Of a DNA stretch of 41,843 bases, positions 17,152 to 25,801 are shown in pieces. The DNA is from Asticcacaulis sp. UBA2476. Its GTDB lineage: Bacteria > Pseudomonadota > Alphaproteobacteria > Caulobacterales > Caulobacteraceae. Below the pieces are notes generated by a model. The model had not been told where the DNA came from and searched no databases. It was given only the letters and a program-made list of their open reading frames with translations. The first letter of the stretch is position 1. The number at the start of each line of letters is the position of its first letter. The stretch is from assembly GCA_002342035.1 (NCBI GenBank), contig DDPE01000068.1:1-41843 (forward strand), read 5' to 3'. Made by a program: the position numbers and the translations under genes.

Positions 17152-17171
17152 ATGTAAGGCACACCTTACAT
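17152..17171. promoter_or_regulatory. Inverted-repeat operator 1 upstream of the membrane-protein/XRE pair
   Basis: ATGTAAGG and CCTTACAT form a perfect 8-bp inverted repeat around CACA, two bases after the GH5 stop. The same architecture recurs exactly 45 bp downstream. Confidence 0.55.
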
Positions 17172-17177
17172 GTAAGC

Positions 17178-17216
17178 TTGACCTGACATATATCACATGT
17201 TAAGTTTACCTTACAT
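17178..17216 (+). promoter_or_regulatory. Promoter with overlapping operator 2 for the membrane-protein/XRE pair
   Basis: TTGACC (17178-17183) and TAAGTT (17201-17206), 17 bp apart, form a weak promoter. Across the -10 region lies ATGTTAAG-TTTA-CCTTACAT (17197-17216), a second copy of the upstream inverted repeat with one degenerate arm. The XRE regulator encoded downstream is the natural candidate for autoregulation. Confidence 0.45.
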
Positions 17217-17273
17217 CCGGCCCGATGTCTTTTTAACTCTGCTTAACGCGGACGCACAACAGGACACGCTCAC

Positions 17274-17687
17274 ATGAAAACGCTCAAACCCGTAACCGAA
17301 TACACCATAGGCTTTGCTGCATGGATGGTGGCCTATGTCGCCGCCGTCTTTTTCGCGGGCTATTATTTTCGCGGCATGACCCCGCTTGGGCTCCCGCAAG
17401 CGCCCCTGCTCTATGCTGTGGCCCTGCTGCCCAGTATACCGATCGGCGGTACCATACTGGTTTTCCTGCGCTTTATGGATCGCAGCGATGAATATATGCG
17501 GGCAATCATGACCCGGCGGTTTATTGTCGCCACCGGAGTCACCCTGTTTATCAGCACCGCCTGGGGGTTTGTTAAAAACTATACTGAAATGCCGGGCAGC
17601 GGGCTTGATTACACCTACATGATCTTCTGGATCAGCTTTGCGATCATTTCCCCGTTCGTTCGTGACAGCAAGGTCCGCACCGCGTGA
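17274..17687 (+). CDS. Small four-helix membrane protein of unknown function
   Basis: A 137-residue integral membrane protein with four hydrophobic segments, at about residues 12-32, 43-64, 82-100 and 113-128. I do not recognise the family. An AGGA sequence lies ahead of the ATG. The stop overlaps the GTG start of the following XRE regulator (GTGA), so the two are translationally coupled. Such membrane-protein/small-XRE pairs often have the regulator controlling its own operon; here the doubled inverted repeats upstream support that. No catalytic motif is seen. Confidence 0.75.
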   Translation: MKTLKPVTEYTIGFAAWMVAYVAAVFFAGYYFRGMTPLGLPQAPLLYAVALLPSIPIGGTILVFLRFMDRSDEYMRAIMTRRFIVATGVTLFISTAWGFVKNYTEMPGSGLDYTYMIFWISFAIISPFVRDSKVRTA

Positions 17688-17887
17688 AAACCCATCTGAA
17701 AGCGTTGCGTAGCGAGGCTGGCCTGACCCAGGCTGACCTCGCCGGAAAACTCGGTGTCTCACGTCAGGCGGTCATTGCCATTGAATCGGATAAACATGAT
17801 CCGTCGCTGGATCTGGCCTACAGGATCGCCGCCGTGTTCGACCTGCCGGTGGAGGCCATATTCGAGAACCCCCACCGGACGGGTTGA
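17684..17887 (+). CDS. Short XRE-family (HTH_3) transcriptional regulator
   Basis: A 67-residue protein that is essentially one helix-turn-helix domain: LRSEAGLTQADLAGKLGVSRQAVIAIE followed by the PSLDLAYRIAAVFDLPVEAIF tail, resembling compact YozG-type regulators. It uses a GTG start overlapping the stop of the membrane-protein gene. It likely dimerises and binds the two ATGTAAGG/CCTTACAT sites upstream of its operon, which is inferred. It ends three bases before the stop of the converging beta-galactosidase. Confidence 0.88.
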   Translation: MKTHLKALRSEAGLTQADLAGKLGVSRQAVIAIESDKHDPSLDLAYRIAAVFDLPVEAIFENPHRTG

Positions 17888-17890
17888 GCC

Positions 17891-20800
17891 TTATTGCGGC
17901 TTAAGGATGAAGCTATAGGTCTGCGGCACCAGCTTGATACGGTACTTGGCCAGAGGCCGTCCATCCAGTGACCAGCCGGTGTCGCCGCCCACCCCAGCTT
18001 GCGCCAGATCGATCAGCAGCGAGCCATTGCCGTGCGGGTGGATTTCCGACGATTTCCACGTCCCGCGCGGGTTACGCAGGTACAGGTCTTCGTACGGGAA
18101 GGCCAAGGCATTGACCGATAGCGGCTGATCACCGGTGACGCGTACGCCCTTGCCCGCCGCATCGCTTAGGGCCAGCCAGCGCACATCGGTCTTATTGCCG
18201 CTTTCCTGCGGGCGGGAATAGTCGTGATACTGGTCGGCGACCTTGCCCTTGTAGAGGCCGATGGCATAGCCGGTCTGCCGATCCACATAAGATTCCTGTG
18301 GCCCGCGCCCGTACCATTCGATATCGCTTAAGGACGGTTCGCTGTCGAATTTCAAGCCCAGCCGCAGCGGGTCAGGCAGATCATCCCTCAGCGGCGTAAA
18401 AGTCGAAGTAACCCTGACCGCGCCATCTGACTGCATCTGATAGGTGGTTTCCCAATGGACCGCACCGGTGCCGAAATTATAGAGCACCTTCACGGCCTCA
18501 TTCGTCACCTCAACCGAGCGCACCTGACGTTGTTCGCTGAAGGTCTGCCATATTTTATGGGAGGTCGCGACTCGTGTGCCCTCATCATTATCGATTAAGC
18601 CGCGCCAGAAATAGGGTGCCCCGCCCTTAAGCAAGGTCTTACCGCCGGAAGTGTAGGTCACAAGCCCTGTCTTGCTATCGACTTTGAGCGTCGCCGCGGC
18701 CGATTTCAGGCTGATGTCGTCGCCGGTACGGGTTGGTTTAACGGCACTGGCCGCCACAGGTTCGGCGTCTGATTTATGGGTGATGAACTGGCTGAAACCC
18801 AGCACTGTGCCTGCCGCAACGCCCTTGATGGCGTTAGCCTTGGCCTTGGCGCGCAGGGTGACGATCTGCTCTGAGCCGGGGGCCACTTTCAACATCGGCA
18901 GATTGATCGGCACGGGTTGCGAGGTTCCGGCCTTGACAGCACCCGCCTCAAACGTGCCGGTCGTGACCAGATTGCCGTTATTGGTCAGCGCCCATTCAAA
19001 CTCAAAACCGCTCAGGTCGCTGAAATCATAGCGGTTGACGACCGTAACCTGCCCCGTGGTTGGATCGCCTTCGAATACCACCGGCGAATAGACCTTTTGC
19101 AGCTCGTAATATTCCGGGTCAGGCACGCGGTCAGCGTTGACCACGCCGTCGCCGACGACTGAATTGTCACCGCGCGCCGGATTGATATCAAAGCCTGACG
19201 CCCAATATTTACGGCCCTTATCATCCTTGGCATGAACGGTCTGATCGACCCAATCCCACACAAACCCGCCTTGCAGCTTTTTGTGGGCGCGGATGGTTTG
19301 CCAGTAGTCCTCAAGGTTACCGAGCGAATTACCCATAGCATGGGCATATTCGCACTGGATCATCGGCTGGGTCTGGGTTGGGTCCTGCGCCCAGTCGGCC
19401 ATTTTTTCGATATCGTCATACATCGGCGCATAAATATCGACGTAAGCGTTCGGCGCGTGACGCTCAACCAGCGTGCCGTGGCCCAGATAGGAAATCAGCC
19501 GGCTCGGATCGTTTTTGCGTATCCATTTAGCCGCGTTTTCAAAGTTCGGCCCCGTGCCTGCCTCATTGCCCAGCGACCAGAAGATGATCGAGGGATGGTT
19601 CTTGTCGCGCTCAACCATGCGCGAAATCCGGTCAAGGTGGGCCGCTTCCCAGTGTTTTTTATAGCCTAACTGAATCTCTTCACGCTGCGGGCTGCCGGCC
19701 TTATCGGCCTTGTCCATATATTCGTGAGATTCAATATTGGCCTCATCCATAATGTAGAGGCCGTATTCGTCGGCCAGATCATAGAGCCTCGGATCGTTGG
19801 GGTAGTGCGAGGTACGTAGCGCATTAACATTGGCCGTCTTCATCAGCTCGATGTCCTTGCGCATCGACGCTTCTGAGATGACGCGGTAAGTTTCCGGATC
19901 ATGCTCATGGCGATTGACGCCCTTGATCATGATGCGCTTACCATTGACCCGCACTTCACCACCGGCGATTTCCACGGTGCGGAAGCCGATTTTGCGCGAG
20001 GTGGCCGAGATCAGCTTGCCTTTGGCATCTGTATATTCGATCACCAGACGGTAGAGGTTGGGCGTCTCCGCCGACCATGTTTTGACGTTTTTGATCGTGC
20101 CTTTGAGGGCTGCCGCCTTGCCGCCTTTGATCGCCGCCTTGGTGGTCAGCACGGCGGTATCGCCGTCATAAATCGTGGCGGTCACTTCGCCCTTGGCCAC
20201 CTGTCCGGCAAATTCGGCCTCCAGCGCAAAGGTGCCATCGGTGTAGGTTTTATCTAACCCCGCCTTGACCGTGAAATCGCGCAAACGCGCCTTGGGTTCG
20301 GCATAGACATAGACTGACCGCTCAATCCCCGACAGTCGCCAGAAATCCTGATCCTCAAGATAAGACCCATCGGCATAGCGATAGACTTCAATCGCTATGC
20401 TGTTGCTGCCCGGTTTGACAAACTTGGTCAGGTTAAACTCAGACGGCAGCTTGGAATCCTCGGAATAGCCAACCTTCTCACCATTGACCCAGATGTAATA
20501 GGCCGCCCCCGCCGCCCCGATATGAAGGAAAACATCCTTTCCCGACCAGTCGGCCGGCACCTCAAAATCACGCTTATAGGACCCTACCTCGATCAGATCG
20601 TGCGGGATATAGGGCTCGTTCATCGGGAACGGGTACTTGATGTTATAGAACTCCGGTGTCCCGAACTTGCCCTCACCTTGCGCCTGAATCATGCCCGGCA
20701 CCTGAATCTTATCCCAGCCGGAGGTGTTCTCTTTGTAAAAATCTTTAGGACGGGCCTCTACGCCCTTGGAGAACTTAAAATCCCACGTCCCGTCCAGTGT

Positions 20801-21010
20801 GCGGTAATAGGCGGAGGCGGTCATATCGCCCTTGATCGCCAGATCGCGGCTCTCAAAGTTAAAGAACGTCGCCTTCATCGGCTCACGGTTCACCGCCACC
20901 ACCTCTGGCTGCTCCCACTCAGCGGGTGCGGCTTGCGCGACCATGGGCACAGCACCCATAACAAGAACCGCAGCCATAGCGGTGCCGGTGCATAATTGAC
21001 GAAGTAACAT
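17891..21010 (-). CDS. GH2 beta-galactosidase, LacZ-type with signal peptide
   Basis: A 1039-residue glycoside hydrolase family 2 enzyme, close to the length of E. coli LacZ. It has the jelly-roll and sandwich domains, then the TIM barrel with IKGVNRHEHDP near residue 363, acid/base E483 in SLGNEAGTG and nucleophile E554 in IQCEYAHAMGN, then the C-terminal Bgal_small_N region. Unlike cytoplasmic LacZ it has a signal peptide ending AQAA near residue 28, so it acts in the periplasm or outside. It has its own promoter (-10 TATAGT) although the IclR regulator gene lies just upstream. Expected role: release of terminal beta-galactose from oligosaccharides. Confidence 0.95.
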   Translation of the reverse strand: MLLRQLCTGTAMAAVLVMGAVPMVAQAAPAEWEQPEVVAVNREPMKATFFNFESRDLAIKGDMTASAYYRTLDGTWDFKFSKGVEARPKDFYKENTSGWDKIQVPGMIQAQGEGKFGTPEFYNIKYPFPMNEPYIPHDLIEVGSYKRDFEVPADWSGKDVFLHIGAAGAAYYIWVNGEKVGYSEDSKLPSEFNLTKFVKPGSNSIAIEVYRYADGSYLEDQDFWRLSGIERSVYVYAEPKARLRDFTVKAGLDKTYTDGTFALEAEFAGQVAKGEVTATIYDGDTAVLTTKAAIKGGKAAALKGTIKNVKTWSAETPNLYRLVIEYTDAKGKLISATSRKIGFRTVEIAGGEVRVNGKRIMIKGVNRHEHDPETYRVISEASMRKDIELMKTANVNALRTSHYPNDPRLYDLADEYGLYIMDEANIESHEYMDKADKAGSPQREEIQLGYKKHWEAAHLDRISRMVERDKNHPSIIFWSLGNEAGTGPNFENAAKWIRKNDPSRLISYLGHGTLVERHAPNAYVDIYAPMYDDIEKMADWAQDPTQTQPMIQCEYAHAMGNSLGNLEDYWQTIRAHKKLQGGFVWDWVDQTVHAKDDKGRKYWASGFDINPARGDNSVVGDGVVNADRVPDPEYYELQKVYSPVVFEGDPTTGQVTVVNRYDFSDLSGFEFEWALTNNGNLVTTGTFEAGAVKAGTSQPVPINLPMLKVAPGSEQIVTLRAKAKANAIKGVAAGTVLGFSQFITHKSDAEPVAASAVKPTRTGDDISLKSAAATLKVDSKTGLVTYTSGGKTLLKGGAPYFWRGLIDNDEGTRVATSHKIWQTFSEQRQVRSVEVTNEAVKVLYNFGTGAVHWETTYQMQSDGAVRVTSTFTPLRDDLPDPLRLGLKFDSEPSLSDIEWYGRGPQESYVDRQTGYAIGLYKGKVADQYHDYSRPQESGNKTDVRWLALSDAAGKGVRVTGDQPLSVNALAFPYEDLYLRNPRGTWKSSEIHPHGNGSLLIDLAQAGVGGDTGWSLDGRPLAKYRIKLVPQTYSFILKPQ

Positions 21011-21046
21011 TCTAATTCCTCACCTGAAGCCGTTTTTATTATTTGT

Positions 21047-21076
21047 ACTATAATTAATTGGCAAACCAATTTGCAA
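21047..21076 (-). promoter_or_regulatory. Promoter of the beta-galactosidase gene with an internal palindromic operator
   Basis: On the minus strand a TTGCAA -35 (21076 down to 21071) and TATAGT -10 (21052 down to 21047) are 18 bp apart. Within the spacer lies AATTGGCAAACCAATT (21056-21071), a perfect 6-bp inverted repeat around 4 bp. The neighbouring IclR regulator is a candidate binder. Confidence 0.5.
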
Positions 21077-21162
21077 GTACCGTCACGCACATTTGTCCGG
21101 CAATTTGTAATCGGCAGATGCGCCTACACATAAACCCTTCACGAAGCTCAGGATCAATCGGC

Positions 21163-22011
21163 CTAGATCTGGCCTTTAAAGCCGAACTCGTGGCTGATGG
21201 CGGTCGCCGTATCGCGCACATAACGGCTTAAGGTGTCAATGCGGGCATCATCCATATACTGGGCCGCCGAAGAGACGCTGATGGCCGCGATGATGTGGTT
21301 ATTCATGTCACGGATCGGGGCGGCCACGCAGCGGACATGGTCTTCGTTTTCATCCAGATCCATGGTGTAGCCGCGTTGCCGATAGTCCTTCATAACCTCA
21401 AGCCAGCCTTTAAGATCATAGCGATAGCGCGGCGTCTCGGCGGCTTCGCGCATATAGACTTCGCGCAATACATCTTCGCTTTCGTCCATCAGCAAAGCCT
21501 TGCCCAGCCCGGTGTGACGCAAAAGCTGGCGCTCACCGACAATGCAGCGCACCTCGATACGGCGCGTGCCGGGGATCTTATCGATATAGTGAACCTGATG
21601 GCGATCCAGCACCCCCAGATTGACCGTGTCGCCGGTATCTGCCGAAAGCTGGCGCAAGTAATCGTGGCTGACGCGGGTGAGCGTAATCTGCTGCTGGGCA
21701 GCATAGCCCAGTTCCAGCAGCTTGGTGCCCAGACTATAGCCATCGCGCTGGCTGAAGTTTAAGAAACTGGCTTCCACCAAAGTGGTAGCCAGACGATGCA
21801 CGGTTGTCTTGTTCAGCCCCAGGGATTTAGACATCTTACCCAGCGTATTGTCGCCCTTGGCTACCCGCGACAGCACATCCAGCCCCTTCATCAGGGTCAT
21901 GGCCCCGGCCTTGGCGCCCCCTTCGGCGACCTCAGGCTTGGTTTCAGCAGGGGTTTCAGCAGGGGTATTTGGCGCATCGGCCAGAATATCGGTCTTCATC
22001 GCTTGGGTCAT
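21163..22011 (-). CDS. IclR-family transcriptional regulator
   Basis: A 282-residue regulator. The N-terminal winged helix (GLDVLSRVAKGDNTLGKMSKSLGLNKTTVHRLATTLV) follows a 40-residue proline- and alanine-rich lead. The C-terminal IclR effector domain includes HYIDKIPGTRRIEVRC and LGKALLMDES. CAGGAG lies 6 bp before the ATG. It sits between the GH2 gene and the DUF2264/GH105 genes, all on the minus strand, and probably controls them in response to a sugar acid, as KdgR-type members do for pectin products. The effector is inferred from context only. Confidence 0.93.
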   Translation of the reverse strand: MTQAMKTDILADAPNTPAETPAETKPEVAEGGAKAGAMTLMKGLDVLSRVAKGDNTLGKMSKSLGLNKTTVHRLATTLVEASFLNFSQRDGYSLGTKLLELGYAAQQQITLTRVSHDYLRQLSADTGDTVNLGVLDRHQVHYIDKIPGTRRIEVRCIVGERQLLRHTGLGKALLMDESEDVLREVYMREAAETPRYRYDLKGWLEVMKDYRQRGYTMDLDENEDHVRCVAAPIRDMNNHIIAAISVSSAAQYMDDARIDTLSRYVRDTATAISHEFGFKGQI

Positions 22012-22141
22012 AATCTACTCCTGCGGCCGGACACTTCGCGTAACGTCTCCATCCGAATACGGCACAGCCGTACACAATAGTGATACAGGCGGCAATTAAA
22101 AAAACAAGTTCTTTAAATGCCCGGCGGACATCATCACGGGG

Positions 22142-23401
22142 TCAGTAATCCACCGCATAGTCCTTGGCGAACTTAGCGCCCGCAAAGGCTTTCTTTTGCG
22201 TCCAGTCAAGTGCTGCCGCCGTCCAGAACGCATCCGTGGCCGGCAGGCCCAGTGCCAGAAAGCCTTCGGACGTGATGTACATGCTGCCGTTGTTGGAATA
22301 CCAATCGCCGAGTTCCGGTTGGTGTCCCGCAAAGCCGATGGTCAGATAGCCATCTTTGGTAAAATTGCCGGGGTTTGAGAACACGGCCTGATGCACCGCA
22401 GTCAAAGCCGCCCGCACCTGCCCTTCGGGCAGCTTATCCGGCAATGATTTGCGCCACGCCATCAGGGCCAGAGGCTGAAACGCCGCGGTCCGGTAGGTCA
22501 GTGACCGTCCAATCGGCGGATAGGTGCCGGTGGGCGAAATAAACCGTTCCAGATGCTCACAATATCTTTGGGTGCGCTTTTGCCACTTTGACAGCTCGAT
22601 GTCCGGCTTCAGATTATTAAAGCGCGGCTTGAACCGCACCAGAACCTCAAGAATTTCGAGCAGCATCGGATAGATGACGTAAGAATTGTAATAGTCGAAG
22701 TGGAACTTGACCCCGTCCGCGACCCAGCCGTCGCCGATGTACCATTCTTCCATTTTTTTGATAGTCAGATCGACGCGCATCGGGTCCCAGTCTTCGCCAA
22801 TCGACAGCAGGAACGCTTCGTTCATGGCCGCAAACAGCAGCCAGTTGGTATAGGGTGGCGACACCCGCCTCAAGCCCTTGATCTCTTCGACAATGCGCTT
22901 TTTGGTGGTGGCGTCGAGCGGCTCCCATAACTGCTTCGGGGCGCGCATCAGGGCATTGGTGAAATAGGCCGAATCGACCAGAGCCTGACCGTGACCGCGC
23001 CACAACAGATAATCCGGACTGTTCGGATCAACCGAATGGACAAAGGACTGCAGGGCCTGCTGCTCCAGCCGCTTACGCACCCGACCCTCGGCGGTATCAT
23101 CTTCGGGCAGGGACAGCCACGGGGCGACGCCTGCCATCAGGCGCGCAAAGGCCTCCATATAGGTCACATTCTTATCGCGCCCGTCCCAGGTCGGACTGAC
23201 TTCCAAAGCGAAATTTTTCTTCAGATTCCCCGCCGCCATATTCGACAACACCGGCTCAGCTATCTTTTGCAGGAGCCCGGCCATGTAGGTGCGGTCATCA
23301 GCGGGAGCGGCCTTTTTCGCCGCTTCGGCCCCACTTGCCGCCACAACGCCCATGGCCGCAGACCCGGAAATAGCTGCCTTGATCAGGTCACGTCTGTGCA
23401 T
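22142..23401 (-). CDS. DUF2264 family protein, probable periplasmic glycoside hydrolase
   Basis: A 419-residue DUF2264 protein, recognised from segments such as LLFAAMNEAFLLSIGEDWD and DGVKFHFDYYNSYVIYPMLLEI. Members adopt an alpha/alpha barrel, and some have been placed in a glycoside hydrolase family acting on uronate-containing glycans; I cannot confirm activity here. The N-terminus MHRRDLIKAAISGSAAMGVVAASGAEA looks like a Tat signal. It lies 9 bp after the GH105-DUF4861 gene, so the two form one operon, and GGGGGATC precedes its ATG. Its role is likely removal of a terminal sugar from oligosaccharides handled by the partner enzyme. Confidence 0.85.
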   Translation of the reverse strand: MHRRDLIKAAISGSAAMGVVAASGAEAAKKAAPADDRTYMAGLLQKIAEPVLSNMAAGNLKKNFALEVSPTWDGRDKNVTYMEAFARLMAGVAPWLSLPEDDTAEGRVRKRLEQQALQSFVHSVDPNSPDYLLWRGHGQALVDSAYFTNALMRAPKQLWEPLDATTKKRIVEEIKGLRRVSPPYTNWLLFAAMNEAFLLSIGEDWDPMRVDLTIKKMEEWYIGDGWVADGVKFHFDYYNSYVIYPMLLEILEVLVRFKPRFNNLKPDIELSKWQKRTQRYCEHLERFISPTGTYPPIGRSLTYRTAAFQPLALMAWRKSLPDKLPEGQVRAALTAVHQAVFSNPGNFTKDGYLTIGFAGHQPELGDWYSNNGSMYITSEGFLALGLPATDAFWTAAALDWTQKKAFAGAKFAKDYAVDY

Positions 23402-23410
23402 CCGATCCCC

Positions 23411-25501
23411 CTATTTATTTAAATTGAGGCTTTGAGTATCAAGCCATTTCCGGAACCCGTCGAGGTCACGCACGCCCTGCTGATCCTGCACCCACGCCGC
23501 ACCGAAGGCGTAATTAATCGCCGCCGGGTCTTTGAAGGAAACATAAAGGCTGACGCCATCGTCCTGGACGCCGCCCGCAACAGTGTCCGGCTTATAAAAT
23601 AAGGCGATCCCCAGCCCGTCATTGGCCAGTGACTGTTGGCCCCAGGTGGCGACATAGGCCCAGCCCTTAGCATCCGGTGCTGATGTCAGCACGGTCACCC
23701 CGTCATGCTTGATCAGGCCGGTGACGAACGGCCCGGACGCCGCCTGCCCCTTGGCGCTGACGTGGGTCAGGGCTGAGCCGTTTTTAATGGTGAACCGCGT
23801 CGTCAGGTTCGATGCGCCATTATCAAAGCCTTTGTTTTCCACTTCGGCCACAGCCTGCGCCGGGCCATTGTCCGTGATCTTGACCGAGATGGAAGATTTA
23901 CCAATCTGGGTTGCCTTACCACCGCGCAGAACCCCGACGCCACCTATGCCGACCGTCTCGCCGACCTTGAAGATGTCCATGCCCCACGGGGCCATGTCGT
24001 GATAATTGTCGACGCCTTGCCCAATGGTGTGCAAAACCGGTCCCGGCGTCTTTTTGCCAAAGATATCAATGGCCATACGCTCATCCAGATAGAGCCGGTA
24101 GGCCATGAGGTCAGACTCCCAGCCCAGCCCTTCAAACGCAATCAGGCCGTCATGGATAAAGTGATCCGCTGGTACAGTATATTGTTTTTGCAGGTGGAAC
24201 ACGCCGCGTTGCAGGCGCCCATTTTCCAGCACGCCGCCGTCCTGCACATTGAGCACCGCCTGAACCGGCACGGGCGGGCTCTGCACGGTCAGGTCCTTGC
24301 CCGGCTTGAGATCTAGATCGGCCACCGCCGTGGCCGCCAGCAGAAACGCGCCGACACCGTAAAACTGGGTATCGTCAAAGCTGACATTTTCCGGCCGGTC
24401 AGACACCGGCTGCACATAGCCAAACTTGCCGTCCTCATGCACCGCCCGCGTCAGGGCCGTCCAGCCCTTACGCACCGCCGGTTCAAAGGTCTTGCGATCC
24501 AGCAACCCAACCTTGATGCCCCAGGCCAGACCATAGGTGTAAAAGCCCGTTCCGCTCGATTCCGGCAGGGATTTGGTCGGATCAGACAACAGCGACGGCG
24601 ACCAATAACCGTCCGGTTTTTGGATGGCTATCAGCTTGGCTGACATTTCCTTAAAGACCTGCTCCATCTCGGCGCGGCCCGGATCGCCTTGCGGCAACAG
24701 CGGGATCATCCGCGCCAGACCGGCCAGCACCCAGCCATCGCCGCGGCTCCAGAACACCTTTTCGCCATTGGGGCCGCGCCGGTTGAAAAAGCGCGAGTCG
24801 CGATAATATAGGTGCTCGTCTTTATCATAGAGATAGTCGGTGACCGCCGTAAATTCCGCCTTAGCATAGTTGGCATATTTCGGATCGCCGGTAATTTGCG
24901 ACAACTCAAGCCACGCTGCCGGGGCCATAAAAATAGCATCGGCCCAGCACCAGCGCTGATCGCAATCGACCCCGCGCGGATCATAATATTCGCGGTGCTC
25001 AAGACCTACGGTCGGCGGAAAGGCCAGTATCCGGTCGAAACGCTCTTTCAGCGGGGCGATCGCCTGCGGCCCCGCGCCATGCTTTGACGCCCACAGATAG
25101 GACTGACCTATCACATGCTCATCGGCGTGATAAAACCGGCGACCCAATTGCCACCTATTGGCCTCGCCGCGTGAGATGATGGCGCGACCATAGGCTGGAT
25201 TGTCGCTGCGGTTGGCCAGTTCAATCAGGCCGACAAACAAAGCCCCCTGCACCCAGCCGGTCTTATCCGGTGTATCGGGTGAGGCATTGGCCGGAACAGA
25301 GCCGCCCGCCATATTGGCCAGTTGCCAGTCAGCGACCTTTTCAGCCAGCGCCATGACTTCCACCGGACGGTACGGGATCGCCGCAGACTTTGTCGCCGCA
25401 CTTTGCGCTGGCTTTGCCGGGGTCGCGGCACTTAGCGTCAGGGGCAAAAAAGCCGATAAAAAGGCTGCCCCCGCAAGCGTTACCTTCAGAATGGATTTCA
25501 T
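23411..25501 (-). CDS. GH105/GH88-type unsaturated uronyl hydrolase fused to a DUF4861 domain
   Basis: A 696-residue exported two-domain protein. Residues about 45-400 match the YteR/RhiN alpha/alpha-barrel family that hydrolyses unsaturated galacturonyl or glucuronyl ends left by polysaccharide lyases; D188 in RWCWADAIFMAP is the likely catalytic aspartate. Residues about 420-690 match DUF4861, found in polysaccharide-degradation loci. The signal peptide ends LSAAT. The start at 25501 gives a normal signal peptide; a start 39 bp upstream would add charged residues before it. A lyase supplying the unsaturated ends is not in the window. It is first gene of the operon with DUF2264. Confidence 0.9.
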   Translation of the reverse strand: MKSILKVTLAGAAFLSAFLPLTLSAATPAKPAQSAATKSAAIPYRPVEVMALAEKVADWQLANMAGGSVPANASPDTPDKTGWVQGALFVGLIELANRSDNPAYGRAIISRGEANRWQLGRRFYHADEHVIGQSYLWASKHGAGPQAIAPLKERFDRILAFPPTVGLEHREYYDPRGVDCDQRWCWADAIFMAPAAWLELSQITGDPKYANYAKAEFTAVTDYLYDKDEHLYYRDSRFFNRRGPNGEKVFWSRGDGWVLAGLARMIPLLPQGDPGRAEMEQVFKEMSAKLIAIQKPDGYWSPSLLSDPTKSLPESSGTGFYTYGLAWGIKVGLLDRKTFEPAVRKGWTALTRAVHEDGKFGYVQPVSDRPENVSFDDTQFYGVGAFLLAATAVADLDLKPGKDLTVQSPPVPVQAVLNVQDGGVLENGRLQRGVFHLQKQYTVPADHFIHDGLIAFEGLGWESDLMAYRLYLDERMAIDIFGKKTPGPVLHTIGQGVDNYHDMAPWGMDIFKVGETVGIGGVGVLRGGKATQIGKSSISVKITDNGPAQAVAEVENKGFDNGASNLTTRFTIKNGSALTHVSAKGQAASGPFVTGLIKHDGVTVLTSAPDAKGWAYVATWGQQSLANDGLGIALFYKPDTVAGGVQDDGVSLYVSFKDPAAINYAFGAAWVQDQQGVRDLDGFRKWLDTQSLNLNK

Positions 25502-25801
25502 GCCTGTCTCTCTGTTATGTGTGTGGCTTAGCGCGCACAATCGTTGAGCCTGCGTAACACATGCTGAAATTATCGTCCAGATAAAGAAACGGGCTTCCGG
25601 CCACCTCCCAAGGCCACACCATTCATCAGATCACGTCATAAAACGGTTGCGCAACTCTGATATACAGACCCGAAAAATTGATCAGAACACTGCATATTAT
25701 TGAAAAACAACAATAATTTTTCTGCAAATTAAATCCCGATTCATCGCTTTGTATTAGTGTGCACCGCAACAGTAAGGTTGTTGCGTAAGGTATCATTGCA
25801 C
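25502..25801. other. 300-bp divergent intergenic region between the GH105 and GGDEF-EAL genes
   Basis: It holds the promoters of both genes. Visible elements are a 10-bp palindrome GTTGCGCAAC (25646-25655) and an AT-rich hairpin ATTATTG/CAATAAT with trailing T residues near 25697-25722. No confident -35/-10 pair was found. No coding sequence is supported. Confidence 0.5.

Noticed and set aside
17211..17762. 183-codon open frame on the minus strand opposite the membrane-protein/XRE pair
   Set aside because: The opposite strand encodes a protein with clear membrane helices and a recognisable XRE domain with coupled start and stop; the antisense frame has no recognisable domain or ribosome binding site.
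25646..25655. GTTGCGCAAC palindrome upstream of the GH105 gene as an IclR operator
   Set aside because: Ten-base palindromes are frequent by chance and it does not match the palindrome in the GH2 promoter, so no link to the IclR regulator can be argued.
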